Assembly (NCBI GenBank): GCA_013287915.1 | Contig: JABDCX010000002.1 | Coordinates: forward strand, 37,187 to 101,186 | Reading direction: 5' to 3' | From: Chlamydiota bacterium | GTDB taxonomy: Bacteria; Chlamydiota; Chlamydiia; Chlamydiales; Parachlamydiaceae | Length of the DNA stretch: 64,000 nt | Part shown: positions 32,065 to 42,107 of the stretch, in pieces | Layout of the letters: each line of letters starts with the position of its first letter | How positions within the stretch are numbered: position 1 is the stretch's first letter | Notes under the pieces: generated by a model | What the model was told of the DNA's origin: nothing | The model's input: only the letters and a program-made list of their open reading frames with translations | Database searches by the model: none | Position numbers and translations under genes: made by a program

Positions 32065-32592
32065 ATGCCGCTCTCTATATCCTTATTTTCAATGATTTTG
32101 GTGATAGCCTCTTCCAATTATTTGGTGCAGTTTCCTTTAAACGATTGGTTGACATGGGGTGCATTTCCTTACCCTTTTTCCTTTCTTGTGACTGAAGTGA
32201 CGAATCGCTTTCATGGGCCAAAAAAAGCGCGTCTTATTGTGTATATCGGCTTTATGTTTGGGGTTGTCCTGTCCTTTCTTCTCTCCACCCCGCGCATCGC
32301 AGCCGCATCGGGCGCGGCGTTTTTAACAGCACAATTACTGGATATTCTCTTATTTACCCGTTGGAGGCAAGGAGATTGGTGGCAAGCACCCCTCATCGCC
32401 TCGGTGGCAGCTTCTTTTATTGATACCGCTGTGTTTTGGACGATCGCTTTTTTAGGGGAAGATTTGCCTTGGGTCCAGTGGTCGATTGGCGATTATGCCG
32501 TAAAAGTCGCCATGGATTTAGCCCTGCTTTATCCTTTCCGCGTTCTCATCAATCGGTACGCATACAAAAATACAGCGATTGTCAGCGACTAA
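32065..32592 (+). CDS. VUT/YhhQ-family transporter, copy 2
   Basis: Tandem paralog (LVQFPLNDWLTWGAFPYPFSFLVTEVTNRFHG). Start reassigned after TTAGGAG. Confidence 0.85.
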   Translation: MPLSISLFSMILVIASSNYLVQFPLNDWLTWGAFPYPFSFLVTEVTNRFHGPKKARLIVYIGFMFGVVLSFLLSTPRIAAASGAAFLTAQLLDILLFTRWRQGDWWQAPLIASVAASFIDTAVFWTIAFLGEDLPWVQWSIGDYAVKVAMDLALLYPFRVLINRYAYKNTAIVSD

Positions 32593-33215
32593 AGTTTTCC
32601 AGAAGACATAATGCCGCAGGAGATGACGAATTTGAGAGCTTCGTCTACTTTCATATTGATGGGAACGATTTCGCTTTCATCGAACATGAGCATAAAGCCC
32701 ATTGTGGGGTTTGGCGTTCCGGGGACAAAAATGGAAACTTTGTTTTTGGTCAGATGGAAATTTTGTTCCGCAGAAATGAGCCCGATGCTGTAGGCATTTA
32801 CGTGAGGAAAGGGGACGAGGACGACTTTTGAAAAGGCCGTGCTATCCGTCTTGAAAATGTTTTGGACGACTTCCGTTGTTGCTTTGTACACTTTATTGAC
32901 AAAAGGAATTTTGTGGATGATGTAGTCGCCGAGGCGGAAGAGGGCTTGCGTGATCATGTTCTGCCCCATGACCCCTATCAGAAAGATCAGAGCGATAATG
33001 CAGACAATGACGATTGTTTTGCTGACGAGATTAAGGACTTGATTGGCGCTTAAAAAGAAAAAAGGATTTTCGAAGAGGTGGTAGTGGTTAAGAACAGCCT
33101 CCACAGCGCCTTCGAAGGGACGCGTGATAAAATTGACGATAAAAAGGGTCACAATCAAGGTGATCGCGGTTGGCAAGAGAAGGGCGAGTCCTGCTAGAAA
33201 ATATCTCTTCATCAT
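32589..33215 (-). CDS. DUF502 family membrane protein, copy 1
   Basis: GLALLLPTAITLIVTLFIVNFITRPFEG, IPFVNKVYKATTEVVQ, VFVPGTPNPTMGFM. Confidence 0.85.
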   Translation of the reverse strand: MMKRYFLAGLALLLPTAITLIVTLFIVNFITRPFEGAVEAVLNHYHLFENPFFFLSANQVLNLVSKTIVIVCIIALIFLIGVMGQNMITQALFRLGDYIIHKIPFVNKVYKATTEVVQNIFKTDSTAFSKVVLVPFPHVNAYSIGLISAEQNFHLTKNKVSIFVPGTPNPTMGFMLMFDESEIVPINMKVDEALKFVISCGIMSSGKL

Positions 33216-33910
33216 GCTTTGCTTACCTTCTTGGCATCAGCTGGATGCAAGATCCTCTTTGCTTCCTCTTTTGTCATCACCTTGATCGGGGCGGCAATGA
33301 CTCCGCACGAGATCACGTATTTCAGAGCCTCTTCCACCTTCATGTCTATATAGACCAGGTCCTCTTCTCTGAACATCATGAGGAAGCCTGATGTGGGGTT
33401 GGGCGTGGTGGGGACAAAGACGGCTACTAAGGGCTTGGAGTGTTTACCAAGAGCGGGAAGGCCGTCTCTCGTGAGCAAACCAATCGCCAACGATTCTTCG
33501 GAAGGAAAGGGGACCAAAACGACCTGCTTAAATGAGCTCGTGTTAGAAGTAAAAATAGTATGGATCACATCTTGGCACGTCTTATAGACACTGCTAATAA
33601 AGGGGATCCGGTGGATCGCATATTCCCAAAATTTGATGATGTAGTGGAAGAGGAACCAGCGCGCCAATACCCCTAAGCCAACTGTCACAAAAAAGAGCAT
33701 CGCCAAGATGATGAGTTGGCTGACGTATTTTTGGACCTGGTCAGCGCTTAAGAAAAGAAAGTTGCTTTCGATTAGGTCGTAATAGCCCAAAACCGACTTT
33801 ACGACGCCTACAAAAGGTTCGGTCAGGAGATTGACAAAGAAGGCGATGATGGCAAGGGTCAGGGCTAAGGGCAACAGAATAACCAGCCCTGTGATGAAGT
33901 ATTTTTTCAA
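33212..33910 (-). CDS. DUF502 family membrane protein, copy 2
   Basis: GLVILLPLALTLAIIAFFVNLLTEPFVG, IPFISSVYKTCQDVI, VFVPTTPNPTSGFL; 4 bp overlap with copy 1. Confidence 0.85.
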   Translation of the reverse strand: MKKYFITGLVILLPLALTLAIIAFFVNLLTEPFVGVVKSVLGYYDLIESNFLFLSADQVQKYVSQLIILAMLFFVTVGLGVLARWFLFHYIIKFWEYAIHRIPFISSVYKTCQDVIHTIFTSNTSSFKQVVLVPFPSEESLAIGLLTRDGLPALGKHSKPLVAVFVPTTPNPTSGFLMMFREEDLVYIDMKVEEALKYVISCGVIAAPIKVMTKEEAKRILHPADAKKVSKA

Positions 33911-36219
33911 CGCTTACCCCCTCTCCTGTTCACTTTTTTAGCATGCTTGTCTTTTCTTCCCGACGCTCTTTCCTTCGGGTGTCTTGGCCGTTCTTTATGT
34001 GATTTCTTTAGGTTTTTGGGATGGAATCTCTGTGGTTCTGTGCTCGTGTCTAAGACGAGGTCCCAGCGGGTGTTGAGCGTAATGAGCTCCACTTCTTTGA
34101 GAATTACCGTAATTCGGTTGCCTGCTTTGAAAATCGCTCCGTAGCGAGAGCCTTTTAACACCATTCTCGCTTCGTCAAAGTCGAAGAAATCGGTGCCTAA
34201 GTCAGAGACGTGAATAAACCCTTCCATCATGAACTCCATGATTTCGAAGTAGATGCCAAAAGGCTTCACGCGCGTGATAATCGCTTCGTATTCCCGGTAG
34301 GGTGTTTTGGAGAAGTGTTCTTTGAGGAGTCGCAGCTTTTTGAGGAGCACGACGTTGTTTTCCGCTTTTGCACTGATCCTCTCTTGTTCCGAGCAGTCAT
34401 CGGCAACGTTTCCAAGCTCAGCTGGACTGGCAGTAGGCTGGAAGAGGGCGCGGTGGATCACCAAATCGACGTAGCGGCGGATCGGACTTGTGAAGTGGCA
34501 ATAGTGGGTGAGATTCAAGCCAAAATGGCCGATGTTTGTCGGCGAATACTCGGCGAGGCGCATCCTGCGAATATAGCTTGTGGCTAAATATTGCCCATAA
34601 GGCGTTTTCATCGCATCGTCGAAGAGTTTTTGGATCTCCTTAGCAGTTGGAATGGGGGAGAGGTAAAAACCAAACGCATTGGCAAGGGCCGAGAAATCTT
34701 TCATGTTCTCTTCTGCTGGCTCATCGTGGACGCGGTAAACCACCCCTTTTGATTGATTGGTGAGGTGTTGTGCAACGAGCTCATTGGCTTTGAGCATGAA
34801 CTCTTCGATCAGCTGGTGCGTGATATCGTAGACGACGTAATCGGTCCCCGTTGGGTACCCTTTTTCATCGACTAAGACGACCAGTTCTGGCAACCCAAAT
34901 TCGACGCTTCCCCGCTCGTAGCGCTGTCTTTTCAAGTGGCCGCAGAGCTCAATCATCAGTTTGAGTGAATTGAGATAGGGGCTTTTGACTTTTCCATCGA
35001 GAACGGCTTTTGCTTCTTTGTAGGTGAACCTTTTAGCGCTTTTGATGACGGAGCGGTGGATCGAGTAATCGACGAGTTGTCCATCAGGGTCCAAATGCAT
35101 GATCACGCTGATCGTCAGGCGATTGACGTTTGGCTTTAAACTGCACAGGTTATTTGAGAGCTCTTCTGGAAGCATCGGGATGCACCTTCCTGGAAAATAG
35201 GTCGAGTTGCACCGCTTTTTGGCTTCGAGGTCGATTTGACTGCCAGGCTTAACGTAGTGGGAGACATCGGCGATGTGGACGCTTAAGTGGTAGTGCCCTT
35301 TTCTGTCTTTTGTCAGTGAAACGGCATCGTCGAAGTCTTTTGCCGTGTCTGGATCAATTGTGAAGCAGGCCGTCTTTCGGAAGTCGTCGCGTCCTTGGAT
35401 CTCTGCGGCGGTGACCCGTTGTCCCAGCGCTTCCGCTTCCTTGACCACTTGCGCGGGAAATTCTTTGCGCAGTTCATACTCTTCAATTGCCGCGTCGACA
35501 TCGCAAGAGGCATCGTCGATGTGGCCGAGGATGTTCGCTAGTTTTGCACGCGTTGCTTCCTCTTTATCACCCCATGAGACCACTCTCATGACGATCCGGT
35601 CTCCTATCCTCAGTGTCTGTTCTCCACTTTCCACGATCACAGAGTTTGCTGCTCCTAGCATGGGAGCATAAACGACGTAGGAATCCTCTCGCGATTTGCA
35701 CGTCACAATCCCCGCGAGGTGGGTGCGCCCCCTCTTCACGATTGCCACAACCCGCCCTTCCGGTCCTTTAGGGGAGTGGGGGCCAGGGCCTATTTGCACG
35801 TCAACTGTATCGCCATCGACAGCATTGAGGGTGACGTGTTTGGGGATGAACACTTCGGCAAAATCCAACGAAGCGTCCAAAGGTTTAACAAATCCAAAAC
35901 CCCGCGGATGAACTTTGATGGTTCCTGTGACAAGATCGCTGCTGCGGGTCGTCGCGATTCTGTTGAGCAAGTAAAGCCCCTTTTCTTTCCTCACAACGCC
36001 TTCTCTGACGAGGTGGGCTAAAATCTCTTTGAAGAGGGGGATGTGCAGCTCAGTGATGTGCAGACGATCGGCAAGCTCCTTGTCCGATTGCGGGCTATAG
36101 TTTTTCCCTTCGATGAATTGAGTCGTTGTCCTGAGTAGATTTTCAAACAGCTTTTCCTCTTTCGGAGTTCTCAGCGGTTGCTCTTCTTTTTTTTTTGCCG
36201 TGCGGCGCGTTTTTGCCAT
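33907..36219 (-). CDS. rnr: Ribonuclease R
   Basis: IDPDTAKDFDDAVSL, HIADVSHYV, CSLKPNVNRLTISVIM, HFTSPIRRYVDLVIHR, C-terminal S1 and Lys-rich tail. Confidence 0.95.
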   Translation of the reverse strand: MAKTRRTAKKKEEQPLRTPKEEKLFENLLRTTTQFIEGKNYSPQSDKELADRLHITELHIPLFKEILAHLVREGVVRKEKGLYLLNRIATTRSSDLVTGTIKVHPRGFGFVKPLDASLDFAEVFIPKHVTLNAVDGDTVDVQIGPGPHSPKGPEGRVVAIVKRGRTHLAGIVTCKSREDSYVVYAPMLGAANSVIVESGEQTLRIGDRIVMRVVSWGDKEEATRAKLANILGHIDDASCDVDAAIEEYELRKEFPAQVVKEAEALGQRVTAAEIQGRDDFRKTACFTIDPDTAKDFDDAVSLTKDRKGHYHLSVHIADVSHYVKPGSQIDLEAKKRCNSTYFPGRCIPMLPEELSNNLCSLKPNVNRLTISVIMHLDPDGQLVDYSIHRSVIKSAKRFTYKEAKAVLDGKVKSPYLNSLKLMIELCGHLKRQRYERGSVEFGLPELVVLVDEKGYPTGTDYVVYDITHQLIEEFMLKANELVAQHLTNQSKGVVYRVHDEPAEENMKDFSALANAFGFYLSPIPTAKEIQKLFDDAMKTPYGQYLATSYIRRMRLAEYSPTNIGHFGLNLTHYCHFTSPIRRYVDLVIHRALFQPTASPAELGNVADDCSEQERISAKAENNVVLLKKLRLLKEHFSKTPYREYEAIITRVKPFGIYFEIMEFMMEGFIHVSDLGTDFFDFDEARMVLKGSRYGAIFKAGNRITVILKEVELITLNTRWDLVLDTSTEPQRFHPKNLKKSHKERPRHPKERASGRKDKHAKKVNRRGGKR

Positions 36220-36276
36220 AGAGAGATATCTTATTGTTGTGGTATGATTTCAAACTAACACAATGGAAACATTAAA

Positions 36277-38799
36277 ATGAAGTACGATCACAAATCCGTA
36301 GAATCTAAATGGCAACAGTTTTGGAAGAGGGAAAAAACCTTCAAGGTTTCCGTCGACCGTTCCAAACCAAAGTATTACGTCTTGGATATGTTTCCCTATC
36401 CCTCTGGGGCAGGGCTTCACGTCGGGCACGTCGAGGGGTATACAGCAACCGATATCGTTGCCCGTTACAAGCGCCAAAAAGGGTTCAATGTGTTGCACCC
36501 CATGGGTTGGGATAGTTTTGGGCTTCCCGCTGAGCAATACGCTATCCGCACCGGAACCCACCCAGCTGCCACCACCCAAAACAACATCGACAATTTTAGA
36601 CGGCAATTACAAGGGCTTGGTTTTAGTTACGATTGGGATCGGGAATTTGCCACAAGCGATCCCTTCTACTACAAGTGGACGCAATGGATTTTCACCAAAC
36701 TCTACGAGAAAGGGCTTGCCTATGAAGCTGAGGCAATGGTGAACTATTGCCCAGCCTTGGGCACTGTCCTTGCCAATGAAGAAGTGGAAGACGGCAAAGC
36801 AAAAGAGGGGGGACACCCCGTTGAGCGCCGCCCTTTGCGCCAATGGATTTTGAAAATCACCGCTTATGCTGATCGGTTGATTCAAGATCTCGACACCGTC
36901 GATTGGCCTGAGAGTCTGAAGCGCTTACAAATCAATTGGATTGGAAAAAGTGAAGGGGCTTACGTCCAGTTTAAAATCGATAACAACGACGAAGAGATCT
37001 CCGTATTTACCACGCGCCAAGATACGTTATTTGGCGCCACTTTTCTCGTCCTTGCACCCGAGCACCCGCTTGTTGCAAAGATCACAGCTCCTGGGCGCCG
37101 GGAAGAGGTGGAAGCGTATCAGAAAATGGCAGCGTCAGAGAGCGACCTATTCCGCACAGAGCTCAACGACAAGAAAACCGGCGTCTTTTTAGGCTGCTAT
37201 GCGGTCAATCCGCTCAATGGACAGCGCATCCCTATTTGGATAAGCGATTATGTCCTCATGGGATATGGGACAGGGGCGATTATGGCTGTTCCTGCCCATG
37301 ACGAAAGGGATTTTGCCTTTGCAAAAATCTTCGATTTGCCAATCGTTCCCGTGATCGATTCAGATGACCCCGCTTTTAAGGCCGGCAATGCCGCATGGTC
37401 TGGGGCTGGTGATTATATCAACAGTCAGAACGAAGACTTGAATTTACATGGCTTAAGCCTAGAAGAAGCTAAATTAGCCGTGAATCGGTGGCTTGAGAAG
37501 CATAAAAAAGGGAAGGCAGCCATCTGTTATAAATTGCGCGATTGGCTTTTTTCTAGACAGCGCTACTGGGGGGAACCGTTCCCCATTCTCCACTTCGAAG
37601 ATGGCTCCAAGAGAGTTCTAGGGCTCGATGAATTGCCCTTGACCCCTCCTGAGATGCACGATTTTAAACCGACTGGCGATGGACAAAGCCCCCTTGCGCG
37701 CGTCCGACAATGGGTGGAAGTCGTCGACCCCAAAACTGGGAAAAAGGCGCTTCGCGAAACAAACACCATGCCCCAATGGGCAGGGTCGTGCTGGTACTAT
37801 TTGCGCTTTTGCGATCCCCACAACACAGAAAAAGCGTGGGATCCCGAAGTGGAAAAATATTGGATGCCTGTCGATTTGTATGTCGGCGGCGTTGAGCACG
37901 CCGTGCTTCACCTCATGTACTCCCGCTTTTGGCATAAAGTGCTTTACGATGCCGGCTTTGTTTCCACAAATGAACCCTTTCAGTCGCTGCGCAACCAGGG
38001 GTTGATCGTGGCCCGCTCCTTTATGAGAAATACAGGGGGGTATGTCGATCCCGTCGATGTGCAAGAGAACAACGGAAGCTATCTCTTAAAGAAGACGGGC
38101 GAGTTGCTCCGCTCTCAAGTCGAAAAAATGTCTAAATCAAAGCTCAACGGAGTGACACCTGACGATATCATCGAAGAGTATGGCGCCGATTCGCTCCGCC
38201 TCTACGAGATGTTCATGGGACCGCTTGAGAAAGAGAAGATCTGGAATACAGATGCCGTTAATGGCTGTCGCCGCTTCTTAAACCGCTTCTACGACATGGT
38301 CACCTCCGAGAAGGTGACAGACGAAACGACAGAAGAGGCACTTAAACTCGGCCACCGCCTCGTCGCAGGCGTTGAGGGGGATCTCGATAAGCTTTTTTTC
38401 AACACGGCCATTGCCAAGATGATGGAGTTTATCAACGATTTCACCCGCTTGCCCGCCTATCCAAAATCTGTCCTCAAGATGGCCATCCAGATGCTCATGC
38501 CCTTTGCTCCCCATCTTGCCGAAGAGCTCTGGAGCCACCTGGGCTTTACCGAGTCGCTCTCCTATTGCCCATTCCCTAAGGTCGATCCTCGCTACCTCGT
38601 CGACGAGACGATCACCTACGTCGTCCAGGTGAATGGGAAGGTGCGCGGCCGCTTCGACCTGCCCAAGGACCAGCCCGAAGAGCGCGTCCTAGCAGCTGCC
38701 AAACAGCACCCTGGCATCTCCAAGCTCATCGACGGCCAAGAGATCGAGAAGATCGTCTTTGTCCCCAACAAGATCATGAACATCGTCATGAAGGGATAA
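36277..38799 (+). CDS. leuS: Leucyl-tRNA synthetase
   Basis: MFPYPSGAGLHVGHVEGYT, HPMGWDSFGLPAEQYA, KMSKSKLNGVTPDD. Confidence 0.97.
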   Translation: MKYDHKSVESKWQQFWKREKTFKVSVDRSKPKYYVLDMFPYPSGAGLHVGHVEGYTATDIVARYKRQKGFNVLHPMGWDSFGLPAEQYAIRTGTHPAATTQNNIDNFRRQLQGLGFSYDWDREFATSDPFYYKWTQWIFTKLYEKGLAYEAEAMVNYCPALGTVLANEEVEDGKAKEGGHPVERRPLRQWILKITAYADRLIQDLDTVDWPESLKRLQINWIGKSEGAYVQFKIDNNDEEISVFTTRQDTLFGATFLVLAPEHPLVAKITAPGRREEVEAYQKMAASESDLFRTELNDKKTGVFLGCYAVNPLNGQRIPIWISDYVLMGYGTGAIMAVPAHDERDFAFAKIFDLPIVPVIDSDDPAFKAGNAAWSGAGDYINSQNEDLNLHGLSLEEAKLAVNRWLEKHKKGKAAICYKLRDWLFSRQRYWGEPFPILHFEDGSKRVLGLDELPLTPPEMHDFKPTGDGQSPLARVRQWVEVVDPKTGKKALRETNTMPQWAGSCWYYLRFCDPHNTEKAWDPEVEKYWMPVDLYVGGVEHAVLHLMYSRFWHKVLYDAGFVSTNEPFQSLRNQGLIVARSFMRNTGGYVDPVDVQENNGSYLLKKTGELLRSQVEKMSKSKLNGVTPDDIIEEYGADSLRLYEMFMGPLEKEKIWNTDAVNGCRRFLNRFYDMVTSEKVTDETTEEALKLGHRLVAGVEGDLDKLFFNTAIAKMMEFINDFTRLPAYPKSVLKMAIQMLMPFAPHLAEELWSHLGFTESLSYCPFPKVDPRYLVDETITYVVQVNGKVRGRFDLPKDQPEERVLAAAKQHPGISKLIDGQEIEKIVFVPNKIMNIVMKG

Positions 38800-38820
38800 G
38801 GAGTCCGGAATTTGGGACTT

Positions 38821-38880
38821 TTTGCGTCTTTGCGTTAAAACCTGTTCAATGATTCAACGCAAAGACGCAAAGGCGCAAAG
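38821..38880. repeat. Inverted repeat with GCGTCTTTGCG arms downstream of leuS
   Basis: tttgcgtctttgcgttaa ... ttcaacgcaaagacgcaaaggcgcaaag. Confidence 0.85.
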
Positions 38881-38923
38881 AAAGCGAGCAGGCTCAACGT
38901 TAGGGTTCCTCTCTATTAAAACC

Positions 38924-38953
38924 TTGACAATAAACTAATCATTTTATTATAAT
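38924..38953 (+). promoter_or_regulatory. Consensus sigma70/sigma66-type promoter
   Basis: TTGACA - 18 bp - TATAAT, 35 bp upstream of the ATG at 38988. Confidence 0.75.
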
Positions 38954-38987
38954 TCTATTTGATTTTGTAAAATTAAAGAGGTTCTTT

Positions 38988-39863
38988 ATGCAAACAAATT
39001 TATCAGCAATTCTAAGAAGCTCCACCTCCTTTACCTGGCCCCCAGCCGTTGCTGAGCAGGGAGCCAAAATGTGCTATGCAGCGCGTTGCCTTTTTGAATC
39101 GCAAAAATGGGGTTTCCAAGTACTTGGAGGAGCGATTAAGCACAAGATTAACCATGGTACTTTTTCTTTAGACCCTGCCTTCAGGGAACAGATGAAAATT
39201 CAACTCGATAAACTAGGAGAACAGGCAAACCAGGCGGGTGTCGCTGGCTTTGTTGGAATTGCCTTTGTGGCTATCGTTTCAATTCTTTTGGTAGAAGCCT
39301 ACAAAAGAGCAACCAATCCCAGTAATCCTGTCTCTTTCATCAAAGGCTCGAATGGTCAACCCGATGTCACGATCCCTCGCGGGGTGCGGCAGACATTAAA
39401 CACCTTGCTATCGACGTATAAAATTAAAACAATTGAGGAGATTCCTGTACTTACGGGGGAAGATTTCCCACGCGTTGTCGATATGACCGAATCGGTCATG
39501 AAGGGAGTGACAAAATCGGGCCGGCCCTATCTGGCTATTAAGATCCAAACTGATTTAAGCAAGTATTCAAGAATAGGACATTTGTCAGAGAAACAAGAAA
39601 ATCTTTACAGATCCTTTCCTAGTCATACAGAAGTGCTCATCCTGTATAGACACTACCCTCAGACTCCAGCGGCCTGGCATGATACACCGATGGATTATTT
39701 ATTCCACCACTCATTTTTTGAGTATGAAGTGACCTCCTCGCAGGACGGTTCAGTCTTACCAAATGCCAAAGCGGGATTTGAAGCTGTGCAGAACATCCTC
39801 AAAGGTGGCGAATATGAAGATGATGAACTTCATGGCAAACTAAAATGGAAGCTCGCAACCTAG
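38988..39863 (+). CDS. Family B membrane-anchored protein 1
   Basis: N-module AKMCYAARCLFES...HGTFSLDPAFREQM...ANQAGVAGFVGIAFVAIVSILLV; C-domain TIPRGVRQTLNTLLSTYKIK. Confidence 0.85.
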   Translation: MQTNLSAILRSSTSFTWPPAVAEQGAKMCYAARCLFESQKWGFQVLGGAIKHKINHGTFSLDPAFREQMKIQLDKLGEQANQAGVAGFVGIAFVAIVSILLVEAYKRATNPSNPVSFIKGSNGQPDVTIPRGVRQTLNTLLSTYKIKTIEEIPVLTGEDFPRVVDMTESVMKGVTKSGRPYLAIKIQTDLSKYSRIGHLSEKQENLYRSFPSHTEVLILYRHYPQTPAAWHDTPMDYLFHHSFFEYEVTSSQDGSVLPNAKAGFEAVQNILKGGEYEDDELHGKLKWKLAT

Positions 39864-39872
39864 AGGTTTTTT

Positions 39873-42092
39873 ATGAATTTTGATTATTCTTTTTCTACTG
39901 TTAGAAATGCTCTTTCTTGGATCGTGCCAACTCCTTTTTCTAATCAATGCGCAAAGATGGGGTTCGCGACTACCGCTATTTTCGCGACAGTCACCACAGT
40001 TTGTCAAGCAGGTGGTGAACTGATTCGCCAGCAAATTAAACAGGGAGCATTTTCTTTCGATCCCGTGTTTAGGGAACAAATGGCTGCTCAATTGGGCAAA
40101 GCCCGTGCAGATGCCTCTCGGGCAGGTGTTCTGGGCTTCTTAGGGATGGCTTATGTTGTGATATGTGTTGGAGCAGCCGTCATTATAATAAGAGAGAGCC
40201 TCAAAGAAAATGCTATTAGGAGAAGGGAAGCACCACCAGCCCTTCAGCCCTCTAGACCAGTGAGACAAATTGAGGAAGATCTAAATGAACGACTTGTGCC
40301 AGAAAAATTACAATACAAAGATCCCAACGTCCTCCTTGCAATATTGCAAAACCCAGATCGGCGCCCTCTTCCAGATCAGGCGGGTTTAACGTTTGAGGCG
40401 GTCTACGGTGTAGTGTATTCGGCATCGCGAAACTCCCAAGGTTTTGGTGAAGAACAGCGAACACAACTGTTTCAAGCATTTTTTCTTGCGTATCCTGCTT
40501 TAGAACCAGCTTTTGTCGCACAAAGTGTCCTAGGCAGAATGCGTGGTGTATTCCATAAGGAAGAATTACCCACAGTTATTTCAGCAATCACCTGTTGCAA
40601 GAAAATTGAGAATCATCTGAAGGCCGCTTTTGATTACGCTGTGAGTGGGATGCAACTGGAGTATTTTCACGCGATTTTAAAACGAGCTCCCGAGTTAAAA
40701 AAAGAGTTGCCTGAGGTGATAAAAAAAGTTGGATATGATTGGCCAGATTGGCTGCAGTCAATTGTGGAAACGTATCGAGACGACCTAAAGCCGAGCGATA
40801 TGTTTTGTCTTGTAAATCTCATGAATAATAAAGCATTGTTTGATCACAGGGCTATTCAGTCTTTGGAAAGGATCACACAAATTATTCGAATAATCGCTTT
40901 AGCAGCAGGTGAGCTGGAGGGAGATTGGAGGGCGGAGATTAAGAAATGGCTCAAGTTCGTCGCTGAATTTCAGAGTGTACGCCTCTTCAAAGAAGTGGCA
41001 GATGTCTTTAAAGATAAACTAAAACGGGACGATTTTGTTGAGATCCTAGCGGCTGAGAATGTTCCACTGAACGTGAAGAAATGGATCAACAACAATTATC
41101 CGGTATCCTCTGAGGCTGGGCCAGCAAAACAGTTAGAGATTGAGCGTGGTCGTAATCGATCCGATGCAGCTATCCCTGTAGGCAGCATCAACAATGGCGA
41201 ATCTAATAGTTTACTCGGACATTTATTTGGGCCTGTAAGCCGCTTCAACAATAGCAATTCTAATTGTTTCTTCAGGTATTTATGTGGATATGATCCTGTA
41301 GCAGCGATCGGAGTTTTGAAGAATGCCAAGGTTTTGGAACAGGCACCAAGTTATGCTGTCGATATGTTTCGACATGTGTCTAATGGGATTTTAGGGACAC
41401 TTTACCAAGAGGGCGAGAGTGCCGATCCTGCGATTTGCGTTAACAGGGTCAAGCTTTTGGAGGCTTTTTTTGATCAGTACCCTGATCTTAACGGGATAGA
41501 AAGTGATGTTGAAGGCTTTCTTATTCAATTGGTTAATCCTACAACAATGGGTGCAGATGCGGATAAATTAGCGATCTTGTCTACGGTTTTTCGCAGATAT
41601 GAAATCAGTCATCAAAGCTTGACAAACGTGTTTCAACACTCTGTCTCAACGGGCAATCACCTCTGCGCAGAACAGATTCTTGAGAAAATACCTGAGAAAA
41701 AAAGCCATATCGTCTATGCATTGAAAGTTTATAGCCAATATGGCAGGAACGAATTTGCCAAACAAATCATCCAAAAATATCAGACAGAACTAGACTTAAC
41801 AGATTATGAGTCAATCTTTTTAGAAATAAAAAAGGTGGCTAGACCGGGAATTGAGAGTTCTCTCAAGATATTCTGGGAGATTTTTAGAGCGCTCCCTGAG
41901 ACTAAATCTACTTCTCCGTCTCTCGTCAAAGCCGCATTGGAATGCATCGTGGCTTTTGATTATGTTGATGGGTTGAGCCGAGTTGTAGAAGGGTTTGGGG
42001 ATCTAACACGCGCAAACTTCGCAGAGATTTTACTTTCGGCAAACACTTCAGAAGAAGTTGTCGCATGGATCGATAGAAAATTTCCAGTTTAA
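39873..42092 (+). CDS. Family B membrane-anchored protein 2 (duplicated C-domain)
   Basis: N-module CAKMGFATTAIF...QGAFSFDPVFREQMAAQLGKARADASRAGVLGFLGMAY; two helical C-domains ending LKRDDFVEILAAENVPLNVKKWINNNYPV and LTRANFAEILLSANTSEEVVAWIDRKFPV. Confidence 0.85.
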   Translation: MNFDYSFSTVRNALSWIVPTPFSNQCAKMGFATTAIFATVTTVCQAGGELIRQQIKQGAFSFDPVFREQMAAQLGKARADASRAGVLGFLGMAYVVICVGAAVIIIRESLKENAIRRREAPPALQPSRPVRQIEEDLNERLVPEKLQYKDPNVLLAILQNPDRRPLPDQAGLTFEAVYGVVYSASRNSQGFGEEQRTQLFQAFFLAYPALEPAFVAQSVLGRMRGVFHKEELPTVISAITCCKKIENHLKAAFDYAVSGMQLEYFHAILKRAPELKKELPEVIKKVGYDWPDWLQSIVETYRDDLKPSDMFCLVNLMNNKALFDHRAIQSLERITQIIRIIALAAGELEGDWRAEIKKWLKFVAEFQSVRLFKEVADVFKDKLKRDDFVEILAAENVPLNVKKWINNNYPVSSEAGPAKQLEIERGRNRSDAAIPVGSINNGESNSLLGHLFGPVSRFNNSNSNCFFRYLCGYDPVAAIGVLKNAKVLEQAPSYAVDMFRHVSNGILGTLYQEGESADPAICVNRVKLLEAFFDQYPDLNGIESDVEGFLIQLVNPTTMGADADKLAILSTVFRRYEISHQSLTNVFQHSVSTGNHLCAEQILEKIPEKKSHIVYALKVYSQYGRNEFAKQIIQKYQTELDLTDYESIFLEIKKVARPGIESSLKIFWEIFRALPETKSTSPSLVKAALECIVAFDYVDGLSRVVEGFGDLTRANFAEILLSANTSEEVVAWIDRKFPV

Positions 42093-42107
42093 CGCGGTAG
42101 ATTTTTT

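Noticed and set aside
37618-38064. 148 aa antisense ORF in leuS
   Set aside because: Shadow ORF of a strongly supported housekeeping gene.
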